Below are positions 1 through 8,469 of a stretch of DNA of 64,000 bases, in pieces. The stretch's first letter is position 1. Every line of letters starts with the position of its first letter. The translations under genes and the position numbers were made by a program. Source of the DNA: Flavobacterium branchiicola (GTDB taxonomy: Bacteria > Bacteroidota > Bacteroidia > Flavobacteriales > Flavobacteriaceae). The notes under the pieces were generated by a model that did no database searches, had not been told where the DNA came from, and saw only the letters and a program-made list of their open reading frames with translations. Location of the stretch: assembly GCF_018383905.1 (NCBI RefSeq), contig NZ_JAGYWA010000002.1, forward strand, positions 766,856 to 830,855, read 5' to 3'.

Positions 1-576
1 ATTAGCTCTAAAGAAATAGCATCGCTTGATAGTCATGAACGCTTGTTGTTTGACCCTGAAGACAGAGTACGAACTTTAAAAAATCCTAAAATTATAGCCC
101 CGGAGGTTCAGGAAGCCAATAAAAATAAACCTATTCCATTTGGACTTTGGGATAGTTACCGTATAAAATATAATTGGAGACCCACTTTTGAGTTTGTAAG
201 AGAAGGAGAATTGAATGATATTTTATCATTTGATATGTTTAATGGTGAGGCTGAAACATTATTAGATAATGAAATTACAGATAATCTTTATAAGGAAAGA
301 GCTATACCCAGAGGATTATATATTGGATGGCTGGATAAAACAGGACAAGGTTATGCAGGGAATATTTACTTTGATGAGAAAGAAATTTTTGAGGCTTTTA
401 AGGAGCTAAACAAAAAAAATCCAGAAGCAAAAATAGACTTAGAGGTTAGAATAAATCCAGGTAGCGAATACTTGGGCATAACACTTAAAAACGGAATTAC
501 TACTAAGCCATTAAAAAACAATAAACTTGAAGTTTTTGAATCACGTTCATTAACAAAAAAGTATAAAAAAGAATAG
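1..576 (+). CDS. partial protein, DUF2931-like, putative T6SS-associated immunity protein
   Basis: The reading frame is open from the first base of the window, so the 5' end lies outside. A TTG at 43 is a possible but unlikely start. The visible 190 or so residues have no membrane segment. The central stretch IPRGLYIGWLDK followed by a Y-x-x-x-IYFDEKEI pattern loosely resembles DUF2931 proteins, which occur beside T6SS effectors in Bacteroidota; this is a weak resemblance. The gene ends 5 bases before the Tle1-like effector and is probably co-transcribed with it, which fits an immunity or accessory role. Function is inferred from context only. Confidence 0.5.
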   Translation: MSSKEIASLDSHERLLFDPEDRVRTLKNPKIIAPEVQEANKNKPIPFGLWDSYRIKYNWRPTFEFVREGELNDILSFDMFNGEAETLLDNEITDNLYKERAIPRGLYIGWLDKTGQGYAGNIYFDEKEIFEAFKELNKKNPEAKIDLEVRINPGSEYLGITLKNGITTKPLKNNKLEVFESRSLTKKYKKE

Positions 577-581
577 TTGTT

Positions 582-2660
582 ATGGGGAAAACATTTGTAT
601 ACAATACAGGAGCAAGTAAAGACGATATAAAAAAAGATGAACTGCATCTTACTTTTGGAATATTTATAGACGGTACCCTTAATAATAAGGACAATACTGA
701 TATGCGTAATAAACATAGTCGTGGTGTTGATAAAAACGGTAAGGTTGATTACTCTAAAGGGAATTCTGAATTGGAATCGGAAGATTCTAAAGCATATAAA
801 AAAATAAAGAACAAAGGTCGAATAGAAGAACTTCTCTCAAAGAAAGACAAAACACCAGCAGAACAAGTTGAGTTTAAAGCTATTCCTGAAAGAGATAAAT
901 ATCTTGTAGCATCGTACAGAGTGCCTCTAAATGAGTTTGGTCTGGACAGAATGGGAACAGATAATAGTTACAGTAATGACTATACAAATGTAGCACGTAT
1001 GTGGCAATGCTGTGAACAAAAAGAATATGCGATTTATGTACCAGGTATGGGAACAGATTATTTAACACGTGACAGTCAGGATGGTTTTGCTTTTGGATCT
1101 GGGCAGACAGGTATACGTGCCAGAGTTCGTAATGCTTGTGAACAAATTGCAGATAAAATAGCTAAAAAGATGGAAAAAGGGAATGAGAACACTGTTCTAA
1201 CCCAAATCACACTCGATGTTTTTGGTTTTAGTCGTGGTGCAGCTACTGCGAGAAATCTGGTTTATGAAGTAAATCTGGATGAAGCATATAAAAAAGCCGT
1301 GCAAAAAGAAATTCCTTGCGGAGTAGAATATCAGGAATCTCCATATTCAGAAACAGGAAGAGTACGTATTCAGAAGATGCGTACTGCCTTTGTAGATGCT
1401 GATAATTACGAAATCGACAACAGTTATTTAATTCAGGATCAATTGCCTAAAATGGGACATTTGGGATATAGTCTGCTAAAAAAAACCAGACTTGAATTTG
1501 ATGATTTAAAAGATGTAGAAATAATAGTAAGATTTGTAGGTGTTTATGATACGGTTTCGTCTTACTTTGAGCAAAACAATGTTCGGGATCATTATGATGA
1601 TTATGGGAATCTGAAAGATGAGGGAGGAAAACTAATTAAAGAAGCCTGGTCTACACATTTTAATGATGATATTGCAGAACTGCATCTTAATAATTTATAC
1701 TGCCAAAAAGTAGTTCATTTTACTGCCAAAGATGAACATCGCCAAAATTTTGCACTCACAAGAATCAAGCAAATACCGGGTAAATATATAGAGAAAAATT
1801 TTCCAGGAGTGCATTGTGATATTGGAGGAGCTTATATGACCGAGAAAGAGGTTATAGATGAAATAGGAACCCAGATGAAAGATCGTAACTACGTTTCTGT
1901 TCTTCCCGAAACTATTTCTTATGATCGAATGGGATTAGACGCTCTGCGAGGAGATTTGATAAGACAATATTGGTATCACGAAGAACAAATCGAAATCAAT
2001 ATTCAGTGGAGTTTTCCTCCTTATAGTAAACTTACAGGAATACGCGGTAAAAAAATAGAGGGAACAGATGATCAGTATGAAGGGGTAAAAAAAGAGTACA
2101 GTTATATCCCACTTCATTTTATGGAAGAGTATGCCAGAAGTACTGAAATGGATAAGAATTTTAAAGAAAAAACAAGTGAAAAATTCCCATTGGATGATTT
2201 TTTAACAGATGTAGAAAGCTACCTGACGCCTTATGCGATGGATGAAACTAATAAGGTAAAAGAATGGGATTTTATCTGTGATGAAGAAATTGAAAAGAAA
2301 AGGCTTGAAAAAATAGAAAAACAGAAATTACAAACTGAATTAGATAATATAGAACGAAAACTAAAAGATCATACTTACGAATACGAAGGATTAAAAAAAG
2401 TAACCGACAACTTAAGAGTAGATCAATATAAACCTAATTTAGATTTTGGTACGCTTAAAATACCACAAGAAATTGATAAAGAAGTAGCTGTTGCAGAAGA
2501 GCCCGAAATGAGAACTATAGATTTACCCGGAGTTACTGTTGTAGGCTACAATTCTCAGACCATGTTGAGGAAATTAAGAAACGAGTACTTGCATTGGTCT
2601 TCAACAAGAGATTGGTTTGGTATGCAGCCTAATGAAGGCAGAAAAAGAAAAATACATTAA
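582..2660 (+). CDS. T6SS phospholipase effector, Tle1-like (DUF2235 domain)
   Basis: The 692-residue protein has the DUF2235/Tle1 alpha/beta-hydrolase fold. FGIFIDGTLNN lies near residue 25, the nucleophile elbow GFSRG at 215-219 gives Ser217, VYDTVSS gives the candidate Asp323, and PGVHCDIGG gives the candidate His411. Tle1 enzymes are T6SS phospholipases that attack membrane phospholipids of rival cells. No signal peptide is present, as expected for a T6SS cargo. The C-terminal third is charged, with a likely coiled coil around residues 560-610, which may mediate loading onto the spike. It sits in a tight run of genes (5-base gap upstream, 3-base gap downstream). The family call is confident; lipid specificity is unknown. 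Confidence 0.88.
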   Translation: MGKTFVYNTGASKDDIKKDELHLTFGIFIDGTLNNKDNTDMRNKHSRGVDKNGKVDYSKGNSELESEDSKAYKKIKNKGRIEELLSKKDKTPAEQVEFKAIPERDKYLVASYRVPLNEFGLDRMGTDNSYSNDYTNVARMWQCCEQKEYAIYVPGMGTDYLTRDSQDGFAFGSGQTGIRARVRNACEQIADKIAKKMEKGNENTVLTQITLDVFGFSRGAATARNLVYEVNLDEAYKKAVQKEIPCGVEYQESPYSETGRVRIQKMRTAFVDADNYEIDNSYLIQDQLPKMGHLGYSLLKKTRLEFDDLKDVEIIVRFVGVYDTVSSYFEQNNVRDHYDDYGNLKDEGGKLIKEAWSTHFNDDIAELHLNNLYCQKVVHFTAKDEHRQNFALTRIKQIPGKYIEKNFPGVHCDIGGAYMTEKEVIDEIGTQMKDRNYVSVLPETISYDRMGLDALRGDLIRQYWYHEEQIEINIQWSFPPYSKLTGIRGKKIEGTDDQYEGVKKEYSYIPLHFMEEYARSTEMDKNFKEKTSEKFPLDDFLTDVESYLTPYAMDETNKVKEWDFICDEEIEKKRLEKIEKQKLQTELDNIERKLKDHTYEYEGLKKVTDNLRVDQYKPNLDFGTLKIPQEIDKEVAVAEEPEMRTIDLPGVTVVGYNSQTMLRKLRNEYLHWSSTRDWFGMQPNEGRKRKIH

Positions 2661-2663
2661 AGC

Positions 2664-3401
2664 ATGAATTATTTAGATTACGAGATTAATTTACCTGAGC
2701 TTGATAAAATAAATGAATTTGTATTTGAAACCGTAACAACAGATTTTTCAAATCCCAAAAAGATAAAAAAAATACGTTTTATAAGACAGATTAGCATTAC
2801 AAGATATAAGCAAAACGGGAATGACATGTTGTTTCAGATATTTCTAAATAATATTGAAACAACAAGTAATCTATCTGTAGAGAATATTATTTTTCTAAAA
2901 AGAGCGGCAGCTGTTTTTGATGAAGTAGAACTTGAAATAAACGATTTTGGTAAAATAATCAAAATAGTAAACTTTGAGATATTGGGTAAACGTTGGGAAG
3001 TTATTCGTACCACGCTTTCCATAGATAATGTAGGCTCTGCTGCAGAATCATATATGCAGGATATAAGTAATATAATAAAAGAGGAGCAAAAATTAATTTC
3101 CTTTTTTTCTGATTATAGAATGTTTGGGTTATATTTTTCAAGCTTATACAAAAAATCTTATCCTGTTGAGCGAAAAAAAAGAACAATAGATTGCGGCAAC
3201 ACTTTGATGACAGAGTGTTTTTACCCAAAAGATGAAAAATTCGATACCTATCTTATAACAGGAATACCCGCCGAGAATAATGATGCCATAAAATATGAGG
3301 GAAGTATCGAATATCGAAACAACCAAATAGAATTGGCAACATTAGAAGTAGAAAAAGAAAAATCGACCATTTTGTACAACATTAATAAAACAATCATTTA
3401 A
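2664..3401 (+). CDS. hypothetical protein in T6SS effector operon
   Basis: This 245-residue protein has no recognised domain, signal peptide or membrane segment. It is Lys/Ile/Asn-rich and looks cytoplasmic. It starts 3 bases after the phospholipase gene, and its stop codon overlaps the ATG of the next gene by one base (TAATG), implying translational coupling. By position it could be an immunity protein for the phospholipase, or an adaptor that loads either this effector or the PAAR-like protein that follows. The sequence alone does not decide between these. Confidence 0.65.
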   Translation: MNYLDYEINLPELDKINEFVFETVTTDFSNPKKIKKIRFIRQISITRYKQNGNDMLFQIFLNNIETTSNLSVENIIFLKRAAAVFDEVELEINDFGKIIKIVNFEILGKRWEVIRTTLSIDNVGSAAESYMQDISNIIKEEQKLISFFSDYRMFGLYFSSLYKKSYPVERKKRTIDCGNTLMTECFYPKDEKFDTYLITGIPAENNDAIKYEGSIEYRNNQIELATLEVEKEKSTILYNINKTII

Positions 3402-4798
3402 TGGCAAAACCAGATAATACTTTAAAACGAAAAGCACGCGAAGAAAAAGAAGCAGCTGAGGATGGTTTAAAACTTGTTATTGATGGAGCCAAACTTAAAT
3501 GCGATATGTGTACAGTGCCTGCAGGTGATTTAAAGGTAAATTACGATACTCCAAGTACACAAGATAAACGAACCGCTACAGTAGTTGAGAAAGACAAAAA
3601 AAGTCTGATTTTTAAAGGAAATTGCAAAAAGAGCCCTCAAAGTTCTAGTCCATGCGCTTCGGTAATAAAACTTGCTGACTGGAAAAATCCCGGTACAGTA
3701 TATTTTCAGGACGAACTTGCCATACTCTTAAGAAGTACCATAAAATGTGAATACGGAGGCGTTGATATTAAAATCACTGATTGTGGGCAACGAAATGAAA
3801 TTACAAATCTTGATACTACGGGAGCGCCTGTGCCAAATGCGGAAATTGTAAATGTGAACGGTTATTTCTACAACACAGATGGTACTTTTGAAGGAAAGGT
3901 TAACGAAGCTGAAAATTTAGGAAACAATACAGACGTTTATACTTGTACAGGTAAGTCTACACAAAAAGATAAAGATGGAAAAGATATTACAACTTACAAT
4001 GATATAAAATTATTGAAAGAAAATGATGAAAATATAACGCACTCAAATTTTTGCTATATAGCCTACGTTGTAAAAATGGAAGCTGGTGAGAATGATTTGA
4101 AAGAATTAAAGTGTATTGCTTACACTAGTTTTAATCGTTCTAAAAAATTAAAAATAAAATGGAAACAACTATTGGCAACAGCTTACTCATCTGTAGGAGA
4201 TAAAAAAGAATTGAAAGAAACAAAAAATGATGAAAAATCTAAATTGACTAGACAGTCACTTTTTTATATATTAAATGGAGAAGATGATTTAACTAAAGGG
4301 GCAGAATTTTGGGATGGTACAGATTTTCTTGCATGGGGTAATTCGGAAAGAAATCCGTATAATAAACTTGGGCAAAATAAATTTGATGAATATAAGTTTA
4401 TTGAAATTCCAAAAGATGTATACGACGCATTTTTAGCAGCAAATGGTTCGTCTACAAAATATGGAGATAAGGGTAATCATGATAAAAAAAATGATGAAGG
4501 TACACATGAACATATTACAAAAAAGGAAAAGAGAAAAGTATTAGGTACTGATAAAAAACCGTTACTAGGAAAAGATGGTAAACCAATATTCGAAGAGGTA
4601 GATGTTCCTTCTAAAATTAAGTATGAAATACCGGCAAGCGATTTTAAAAATCAAGATTATTGGAAATCTGGAAACTTTTATTATGAAACAGGTGTTAATG
4701 AAACTTATGGAATTTCAGGTACTATAAGTGCTGGGAAAAGTATCTTTTGGAAAAAGACGAAAACAAGACTAACAAGTGAAATTGCCGCAAAAAAATGA
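3401..4798 (+). CDS. PAAR-like (DUF4280) T6SS spike-tip protein with C-terminal effector region
   Basis: Residues about 25-145 match the PAAR-like DUF4280 type: GAKLKCDMC, a second Cys in FKGNCKKSPQ, SPCASVIKLADWKNPGTV and a late IKCEYGG/ITDCGQ segment. DUF4280 proteins are thought to cap the VgrG spike. Residues about 230-465 form a separate C-terminal region including LLATAYSSVGDKKE, GAEFWDGTDFLAWG and a C-terminal YGISGTISAGKSIFW. I read it as a toxin domain, possibly a cell-wall hydrolase, but cannot assign a family. The gene overlaps the downstream lipoprotein gene by 4 bases (ATGA), as effector-immunity pairs often do. Confidence 0.78.
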   Translation: MAKPDNTLKRKAREEKEAAEDGLKLVIDGAKLKCDMCTVPAGDLKVNYDTPSTQDKRTATVVEKDKKSLIFKGNCKKSPQSSSPCASVIKLADWKNPGTVYFQDELAILLRSTIKCEYGGVDIKITDCGQRNEITNLDTTGAPVPNAEIVNVNGYFYNTDGTFEGKVNEAENLGNNTDVYTCTGKSTQKDKDGKDITTYNDIKLLKENDENITHSNFCYIAYVVKMEAGENDLKELKCIAYTSFNRSKKLKIKWKQLLATAYSSVGDKKELKETKNDEKSKLTRQSLFYILNGEDDLTKGAEFWDGTDFLAWGNSERNPYNKLGQNKFDEYKFIEIPKDVYDAFLAANGSSTKYGDKGNHDKKNDEGTHEHITKKEKRKVLGTDKKPLLGKDGKPIFEEVDVPSKIKYEIPASDFKNQDYWKSGNFYYETGVNETYGISGTISAGKSIFWKKTKTRLTSEIAAKK

Positions 4799-5727
4799 TT
4801 ATGAAAAAAATATTTATTTTAGTAATTCTAAGTGGTCTTACTTTATCTTTTTGTATTTCAAATTCTGAAAAAATTAATTCAAACTATACATTAGCTTTTG
4901 CAAAAGAAATCAACATCGAGAAAGGATTAAATGGTAATGAGGAGAAAGATATTAGGAATTTCATTGGTATTTTTTCTAAAAATAATGATACTACAACTGT
5001 TTATCAGTTAAATTCAGACTTGACAGAAAAACCACAGTTGTTTTCTTATTGGGTAAAAAACAAAAATATTGATTCTGTCGTTTTTACTTGTTCAGAATCT
5101 GATCAAAATATAAAAGTTATTTTCGACAATAATAATAATGTTAAAGTTGAAAACGATATATATAATGTTAACGATGAGTATTATAAATTTCTAAAGCAAA
5201 AAATACTGATTGAAAATTCAATTTTGGATTTGGCTTTCTTTTTAAAAGATGGATACGGAGATTATTCTCAATCACTTGAACCATTGAATAAAAATTGGAG
5301 AAACCAAAAAGAGAATAATTTGTTTAGAATTATATCAGCAAAAGTCAAAAACAGAAATTACCAAACTGATAATCAATTTTTCGAGTATAAAATGATTTAT
5401 GAGTATAAAAAGAATGGAGAATTACAAAGTATTTCAAGTAATAATAGATTTAATAAAGTATTGGTAAAAGAGAATAAAACATACACCATATATTCTATTG
5501 AAGATGAAAAAAATGAGCGTAGCAGTTCTAGTGCAGAACTCTATAAAAATAAAAAAACTTTATTTGATTCAATATCTGGTAATTACACTCAAAACTCAAT
5601 AGTAAAAACATCTCATTTTGTAAAGTATCAATCAAAACTAAAAATTCTGGATATTAGTCAGAAGCCTAATAATCTTGAAGAGATTATTAAATTATTAAAA
5701 ATAGAAAGAAAAGATCTTGAATTTTAA
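4795..5727 (+). CDS. putative lipoprotein, candidate immunity protein for the DUF4280 effector
   Basis: The 310-residue product begins with a Lys-Lys pair and a hydrophobic stretch ending LSFC at Cys20, an imperfect lipobox because Phe precedes the Cys. It is probably exported, either as a lipoprotein or with an uncleaved anchor. A second ATG at 4801 would remove two residues and still give the signal sequence. The rest is Asn/Lys-rich with no recognised domain. Overlap with the upstream effector gene and a periplasmic location fit neutralisation of a cell-wall or membrane toxin. The pairing is an inference from position. Confidence 0.65.
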   Translation: MIMKKIFILVILSGLTLSFCISNSEKINSNYTLAFAKEINIEKGLNGNEEKDIRNFIGIFSKNNDTTTVYQLNSDLTEKPQLFSYWVKNKNIDSVVFTCSESDQNIKVIFDNNNNVKVENDIYNVNDEYYKFLKQKILIENSILDLAFFLKDGYGDYSQSLEPLNKNWRNQKENNLFRIISAKVKNRNYQTDNQFFEYKMIYEYKKNGELQSISSNNRFNKVLVKENKTYTIYSIEDEKNERSSSSAELYKNKKTLFDSISGNYTQNSIVKTSHFVKYQSKLKILDISQKPNNLEEIIKLLKIERKDLEF

Positions 5728-5966
5728 ATCAGGAGATAAAAATATTATTTTTTTGTAACTGTTGTAATTTCTATGAATCCGGAGAACTGGATAAATTCAT
5801 GAAAAAATAAAAAATAACAAGTGAATATATTTTTTTTAGCCTAATACTTTGATGCCAAAATTTAACACAAATTTTCGTTAGCCCCAGTAAATGCTGATTC
5901 TTACATTTTTGAATTAATGGTTTTTGTTTTTTGCGCGTTATTTTTATGAAAAAGATTACGAATTGA

Positions 5967-5997
5967 GTTGTTTGTTTAATTTATATTTGTATATTCG
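5967..5997 (+). promoter_or_regulatory. hcp copy 1 promoter
   Basis: GTTG at 5967-5970 is followed after 19 bases by TATATTCG at 5990-5997. This is close to the Bacteroidota TTTG-N19-TAnnTTTG pattern. The same layout (ATTG-N19-TATATTCG) precedes the other hcp copy, which supports the assignment. A perfect TATATTTG at 5982-5989 overlaps it and is an alternative -7 box. Either gives a leader of roughly 180 nucleotides before the hcp start codon. Confidence 0.6.
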
Positions 5998-6064
5998 TAC
6001 AAATTATTGATTGCGAATCACCCTCATCTTCCTACAAGAAGCAATTAAAAAAGTACGTTAGTGC

Positions 6065-6142
6065 AAAAAGAGGTATTCTAAAATCATGTAGAATACCTCT
6101 TTTTTTTGTTAATACTAGTCATACAAAATAGAGAGGATTCTA
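6065..6142 (+). promoter_or_regulatory. terminator-like hairpin with competing downstream sequence in the hcp leader
   Basis: A 16-base-pair stem (6065-6080 with 6089-6104, loop AAATCATG) followed by a T run has the form of an intrinsic terminator, about 70 bases before the hcp start codon. AGAGGATTCTA at 6132-6142 repeats most of the left arm and could pair with the right arm TAGAATACCTCT instead. The same hairpin, T tract and downstream repeat occur before hcp copy 2. I infer an attenuator or a processed leader RNA; mutual exclusivity of the pairings has not been tested. Confidence 0.6.
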
Positions 6143-6178
6143 AAAAAAACATTTTTTAACAACTTAATTATTTTTATT

Positions 6179-6574
6179 ATGGCATTTAAAGCAATTTTAG
6201 AATTCGAAGGAAACGAGTACCAAGTATTATTTTCAAAAGTTGATATGTTAAGACATACTGACGGTAAAGGAGCTGTTTCATCTGAAATTAAAGGAGGTAG
6301 ATTAAACCTAAGAGTAAAATCTACAGATAATACAACTGTTATTGAGCAGGCAGTAAACAGCCAGCACAAACCAGTAAGCGGAAAAGTAAAATTTTTCAAA
6401 GCTGACTCTGAGCAAGTAATGAAAGAACTTTCTTTTGAAAATGCTTTCATCGTATTCTTCAGCGAGCAATTAGATGCTCTAGCAGAAACTCCAATGACTA
6501 CTGAGATCACTTTCTCAGCAGAAAAAATTACATTAGGTAATGCAACATTAGATAACAATTGGGCTAAAATCTAA
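6179..6574 (+). CDS. tssD: T6SS tube protein Hcp (TssD family), copy 1
   Basis: The 131-residue protein is the Bacteroidota-type T6SS tube subunit (TssD/Hcp). It starts MAFKAILEFEGNEY and has the compact all-beta pattern of the family, with no signal peptide. It differs from the copy at 50550-50945 at only six positions (L24I, R45K, S85T, D125N, K130R, I131V). Hexamers stack into the secreted tube, and Hcp can also carry small effectors. It is monocistronic: it has its own promoter and long leader, and a terminator at 6590-6620. No sheath or baseplate genes are in the window. Confidence 0.93.
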   Translation: MAFKAILEFEGNEYQVLFSKVDMLRHTDGKGAVSSEIKGGRLNLRVKSTDNTTVIEQAVNSQHKPVSGKVKFFKADSEQVMKELSFENAFIVFFSEQLDALAETPMTTEITFSAEKITLGNATLDNNWAKI

Positions 6575-6589
6575 TTTTTTTCATTAAAC

Positions 6590-6620
6590 CAGGAGGCGGT
6601 AATCTTACCGCTTCTTGTTT
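6590..6620 (+). terminator. intrinsic terminator after hcp copy 1
   Basis: GCGGTAA at 6596-6602 pairs with TTACCGC at 6605-6611. The stem extends outward through six further pairs, including two G-U, and is followed by TTTT. Confidence 0.75.
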
Positions 6621-6721
6621 TAATAGAGATATAAAATCAGTTTGGACATTAATCTTCAAAAGAATGATAGCTAACACTTAATTATTTATGTTTAAAATTA
6701 GCTTCTTCAAATTCTGAAAAA

Positions 6722-7309
6722 ATGGAATACAAAAAATACAGTGTTGAAGAACATGAAACTTGTAAGCAAACTATTTTGAAGAAAAGAAAAGAGGATATAG
6801 CTGAGCTAGTGCCATATTTAATAATTTTTGCCATTATTATTGCGATATATCTTCTGGCGTTACTTACCTATTATAAAAGTTCTTTTGATTTTACATTGTT
6901 TTCATTTTTTATCGGTCTTGGTTCGTGGTCTTGGTTTTATAGCGATTCACAAAAAATTTTAAACCAGAATTTATTTTCGCTGTATGGGATTATAGGTCTT
7001 TTTATTTTTGTTTTAAATATTATATTGAAGGTGATAACTGATAGTAATTTTTATAATTGTTTAACAGCTGGCTTTTCGTTATTTTATATTATTTGCTTTC
7101 GTTTATTGACGAATTTATTTTTTAAAGACTTTGCACAATTACATATAAAACCCACAATCCTTTTTGCTCAAAAATGGCGTAAATGGTCGCATGAAAACAC
7201 TAACCATGAATACATTGTAACCAAGAAGGAGTTAATGTTTTCCAATTTGCTTTTTTTTGGACCTTGGTTGCTTGGCAGTGCTATTTTTTATATCGTAATA
7301 AAATTATAA
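6722..7309 (+). CDS. hypothetical membrane protein
   Basis: The 195-residue protein has about five hydrophobic segments, near residues 30-50, 57-75, 85-103, 112-132 and 172-192. A basic loop before the last segment contains LFAQKWRKWSHEN. No family is recognised. It sits alone between the hcp copy 1 terminator and a lipoprotein gene, inside an island of effectors, so it may be an orphan membrane immunity protein. No effector is directly adjacent. Confidence 0.6.
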   Translation: MEYKKYSVEEHETCKQTILKKRKEDIAELVPYLIIFAIIIAIYLLALLTYYKSSFDFTLFSFFIGLGSWSWFYSDSQKILNQNLFSLYGIIGLFIFVLNIILKVITDSNFYNCLTAGFSLFYIICFRLLTNLFFKDFAQLHIKPTILFAQKWRKWSHENTNHEYIVTKKELMFSNLLFFGPWLLGSAIFYIVIKL

Positions 7310-7378
7310 GCTGTTTGGTAATTTAATTAACATCTTTTAGATAAAGTGGACGCTTTTGATAATTTTTCAAATTATTTT

Positions 7379-8047
7379 ATGAGATTATTTCAAACTTTAA
7401 TGTGGGTATTATGCATAGGTTGTTCAAAAATAGATAATAAATTAAATAATTTAAAAGCAAAATCTGATTATAGTATTGATGTTTTAAGAGATACTATCGA
7501 AAAAAAATCCTTTTATAAACTCAAAAAAACATTTTGTATTGGCGATTTTGATGGTGATGGTAAAAAAGATACCATTTTCGAACATAACTTTTCAAAACTA
7601 AAAAAAGAAGAAATTGAAATTGCTCCAGACCCTATAAAAAATGATTGGGAAGAAGTTATAAAATGGTTTTCCAGGCAAGATTCAGATTTATATATTTCCT
7701 TTAACAACTCTAATAGAGACACATTACACTTGGGAGAAGCATTGGGGCTTTATTGTTTATTAAATATAGGAGATAATAATTTGGATGGTAAAGATGAAGT
7801 TGCTGTTGTAGTAGATAATCTTGATTTTAGTAATTTGAATAGTTGCAAAATTTATTCTTTATGTAAAGGAAAATGGGCAGAATTGAAACAATTCAATATT
7901 GATGAAAGAATTTTTGATTCTCCATCAGCCAAAGTGCCATTATTTGAAATAAAAAAATATTTAGAAAAGAAAGATGACAAATGGTTTTTCAAAGATAATT
8001 TGCAAAATGAGCCTGAAATGCGCCCATTAAAAATCAGTAAATGTTAA
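7379..8047 (+). CDS. putative lipoprotein with calcium-loop-like repeat, orphan immunity candidate
   Basis: I prefer the ATG at 7379 over the in-frame GTG at 7346, because it places a signal sequence at the N terminus with a lipobox-like CIGC ending at Cys15. The mature part contains GDFDGDGKKDT and later GDNNLDGKDE, loops of the D-x-D-x-D-G type seen in FG-GAP/VCBS repeats that bind calcium. A similar SDYDRNGIKDT loop is found in the lipoprotein behind the muramidase effector at 46615-47196. That suggests a shared style of periplasmic immunity protein. No cognate effector is adjacent; a decayed vgrG start lies 330 bases downstream. Confidence 0.55.
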   Translation: MRLFQTLMWVLCIGCSKIDNKLNNLKAKSDYSIDVLRDTIEKKSFYKLKKTFCIGDFDGDGKKDTIFEHNFSKLKKEEIEIAPDPIKNDWEEVIKWFSRQDSDLYISFNNSNRDTLHLGEALGLYCLLNIGDNNLDGKDEVAVVVDNLDFSNLNSCKIYSLCKGKWAELKQFNIDERIFDSPSAKVPLFEIKKYLEKKDDKWFFKDNLQNEPEMRPLKISKC

Positions 8048-8377
8048 TAAGTTAGTAGCTTGTCTGCAGATTTAATATGCAAAATAACTAGTGAGTGATG
8101 CTAAAATGTAATTAAAAGCTTAGTGAAGAAAACAAAAATATTATGCAAATTCTAAAGCAATTTTATCTTCCAAAAAGAATGGGAAATATATAATTGAAAA
8201 TAAATATAGCATCTGGATAAGTTAATGATGATAAAATAATGTATTTAATACTAGGTGTGAAACAAATTATTATATGATATAATTAAAAAAAAGAACCCAT
8301 ATTCAATGATGATGTGTAATAAGAAAGTCATCTTTAGAAAATAATAACGCAGTATTTATAATATTAAAAAGATATTT
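8048..8377 (+). other. gene-free stretch before the vgrG remnant
   Basis: No gene or clear terminator is seen. The sequence is AT-rich with short broken frames, including a 13-codon frame starting near 8143. It is probably decayed coding DNA left by rearrangement, since it ends in a vgrG fragment. Confidence 0.4.
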
Positions 8378-8458
8378 ATGACACCACCGAAAATAATTTT
8401 TGCAGTAGATAGTAAAACGATATATCATTTTACGAGTATCAAATTATACCATAATTAA
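8378..8458 (+). pseudogene. vgrG 5' remnant
   Basis: A 26-codon frame beginning MTPPKIIFAVDSK and then YHFTSIKL matches the N terminus of the VgrG at 9733 (MTPPTIIFGIDSK, then HFTYIKL). It stops at TAA right after. The rest of vgrG is absent and the lipase-like effector starts 11 bases later. This is direct sequence evidence that a second spike gene once stood here and was replaced or deleted. Confidence 0.8.
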
Positions 8459-8469
8459 TTTGCCTATTT

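Noticed and set aside
6115..6558. 147-codon frame antisense to hcp copy 1 (and a matching one, 50566-51003, over copy 2)
   Set aside because: It is preserved only because the two hcp genes are nearly identical. It has no promoter or protein features of its own.
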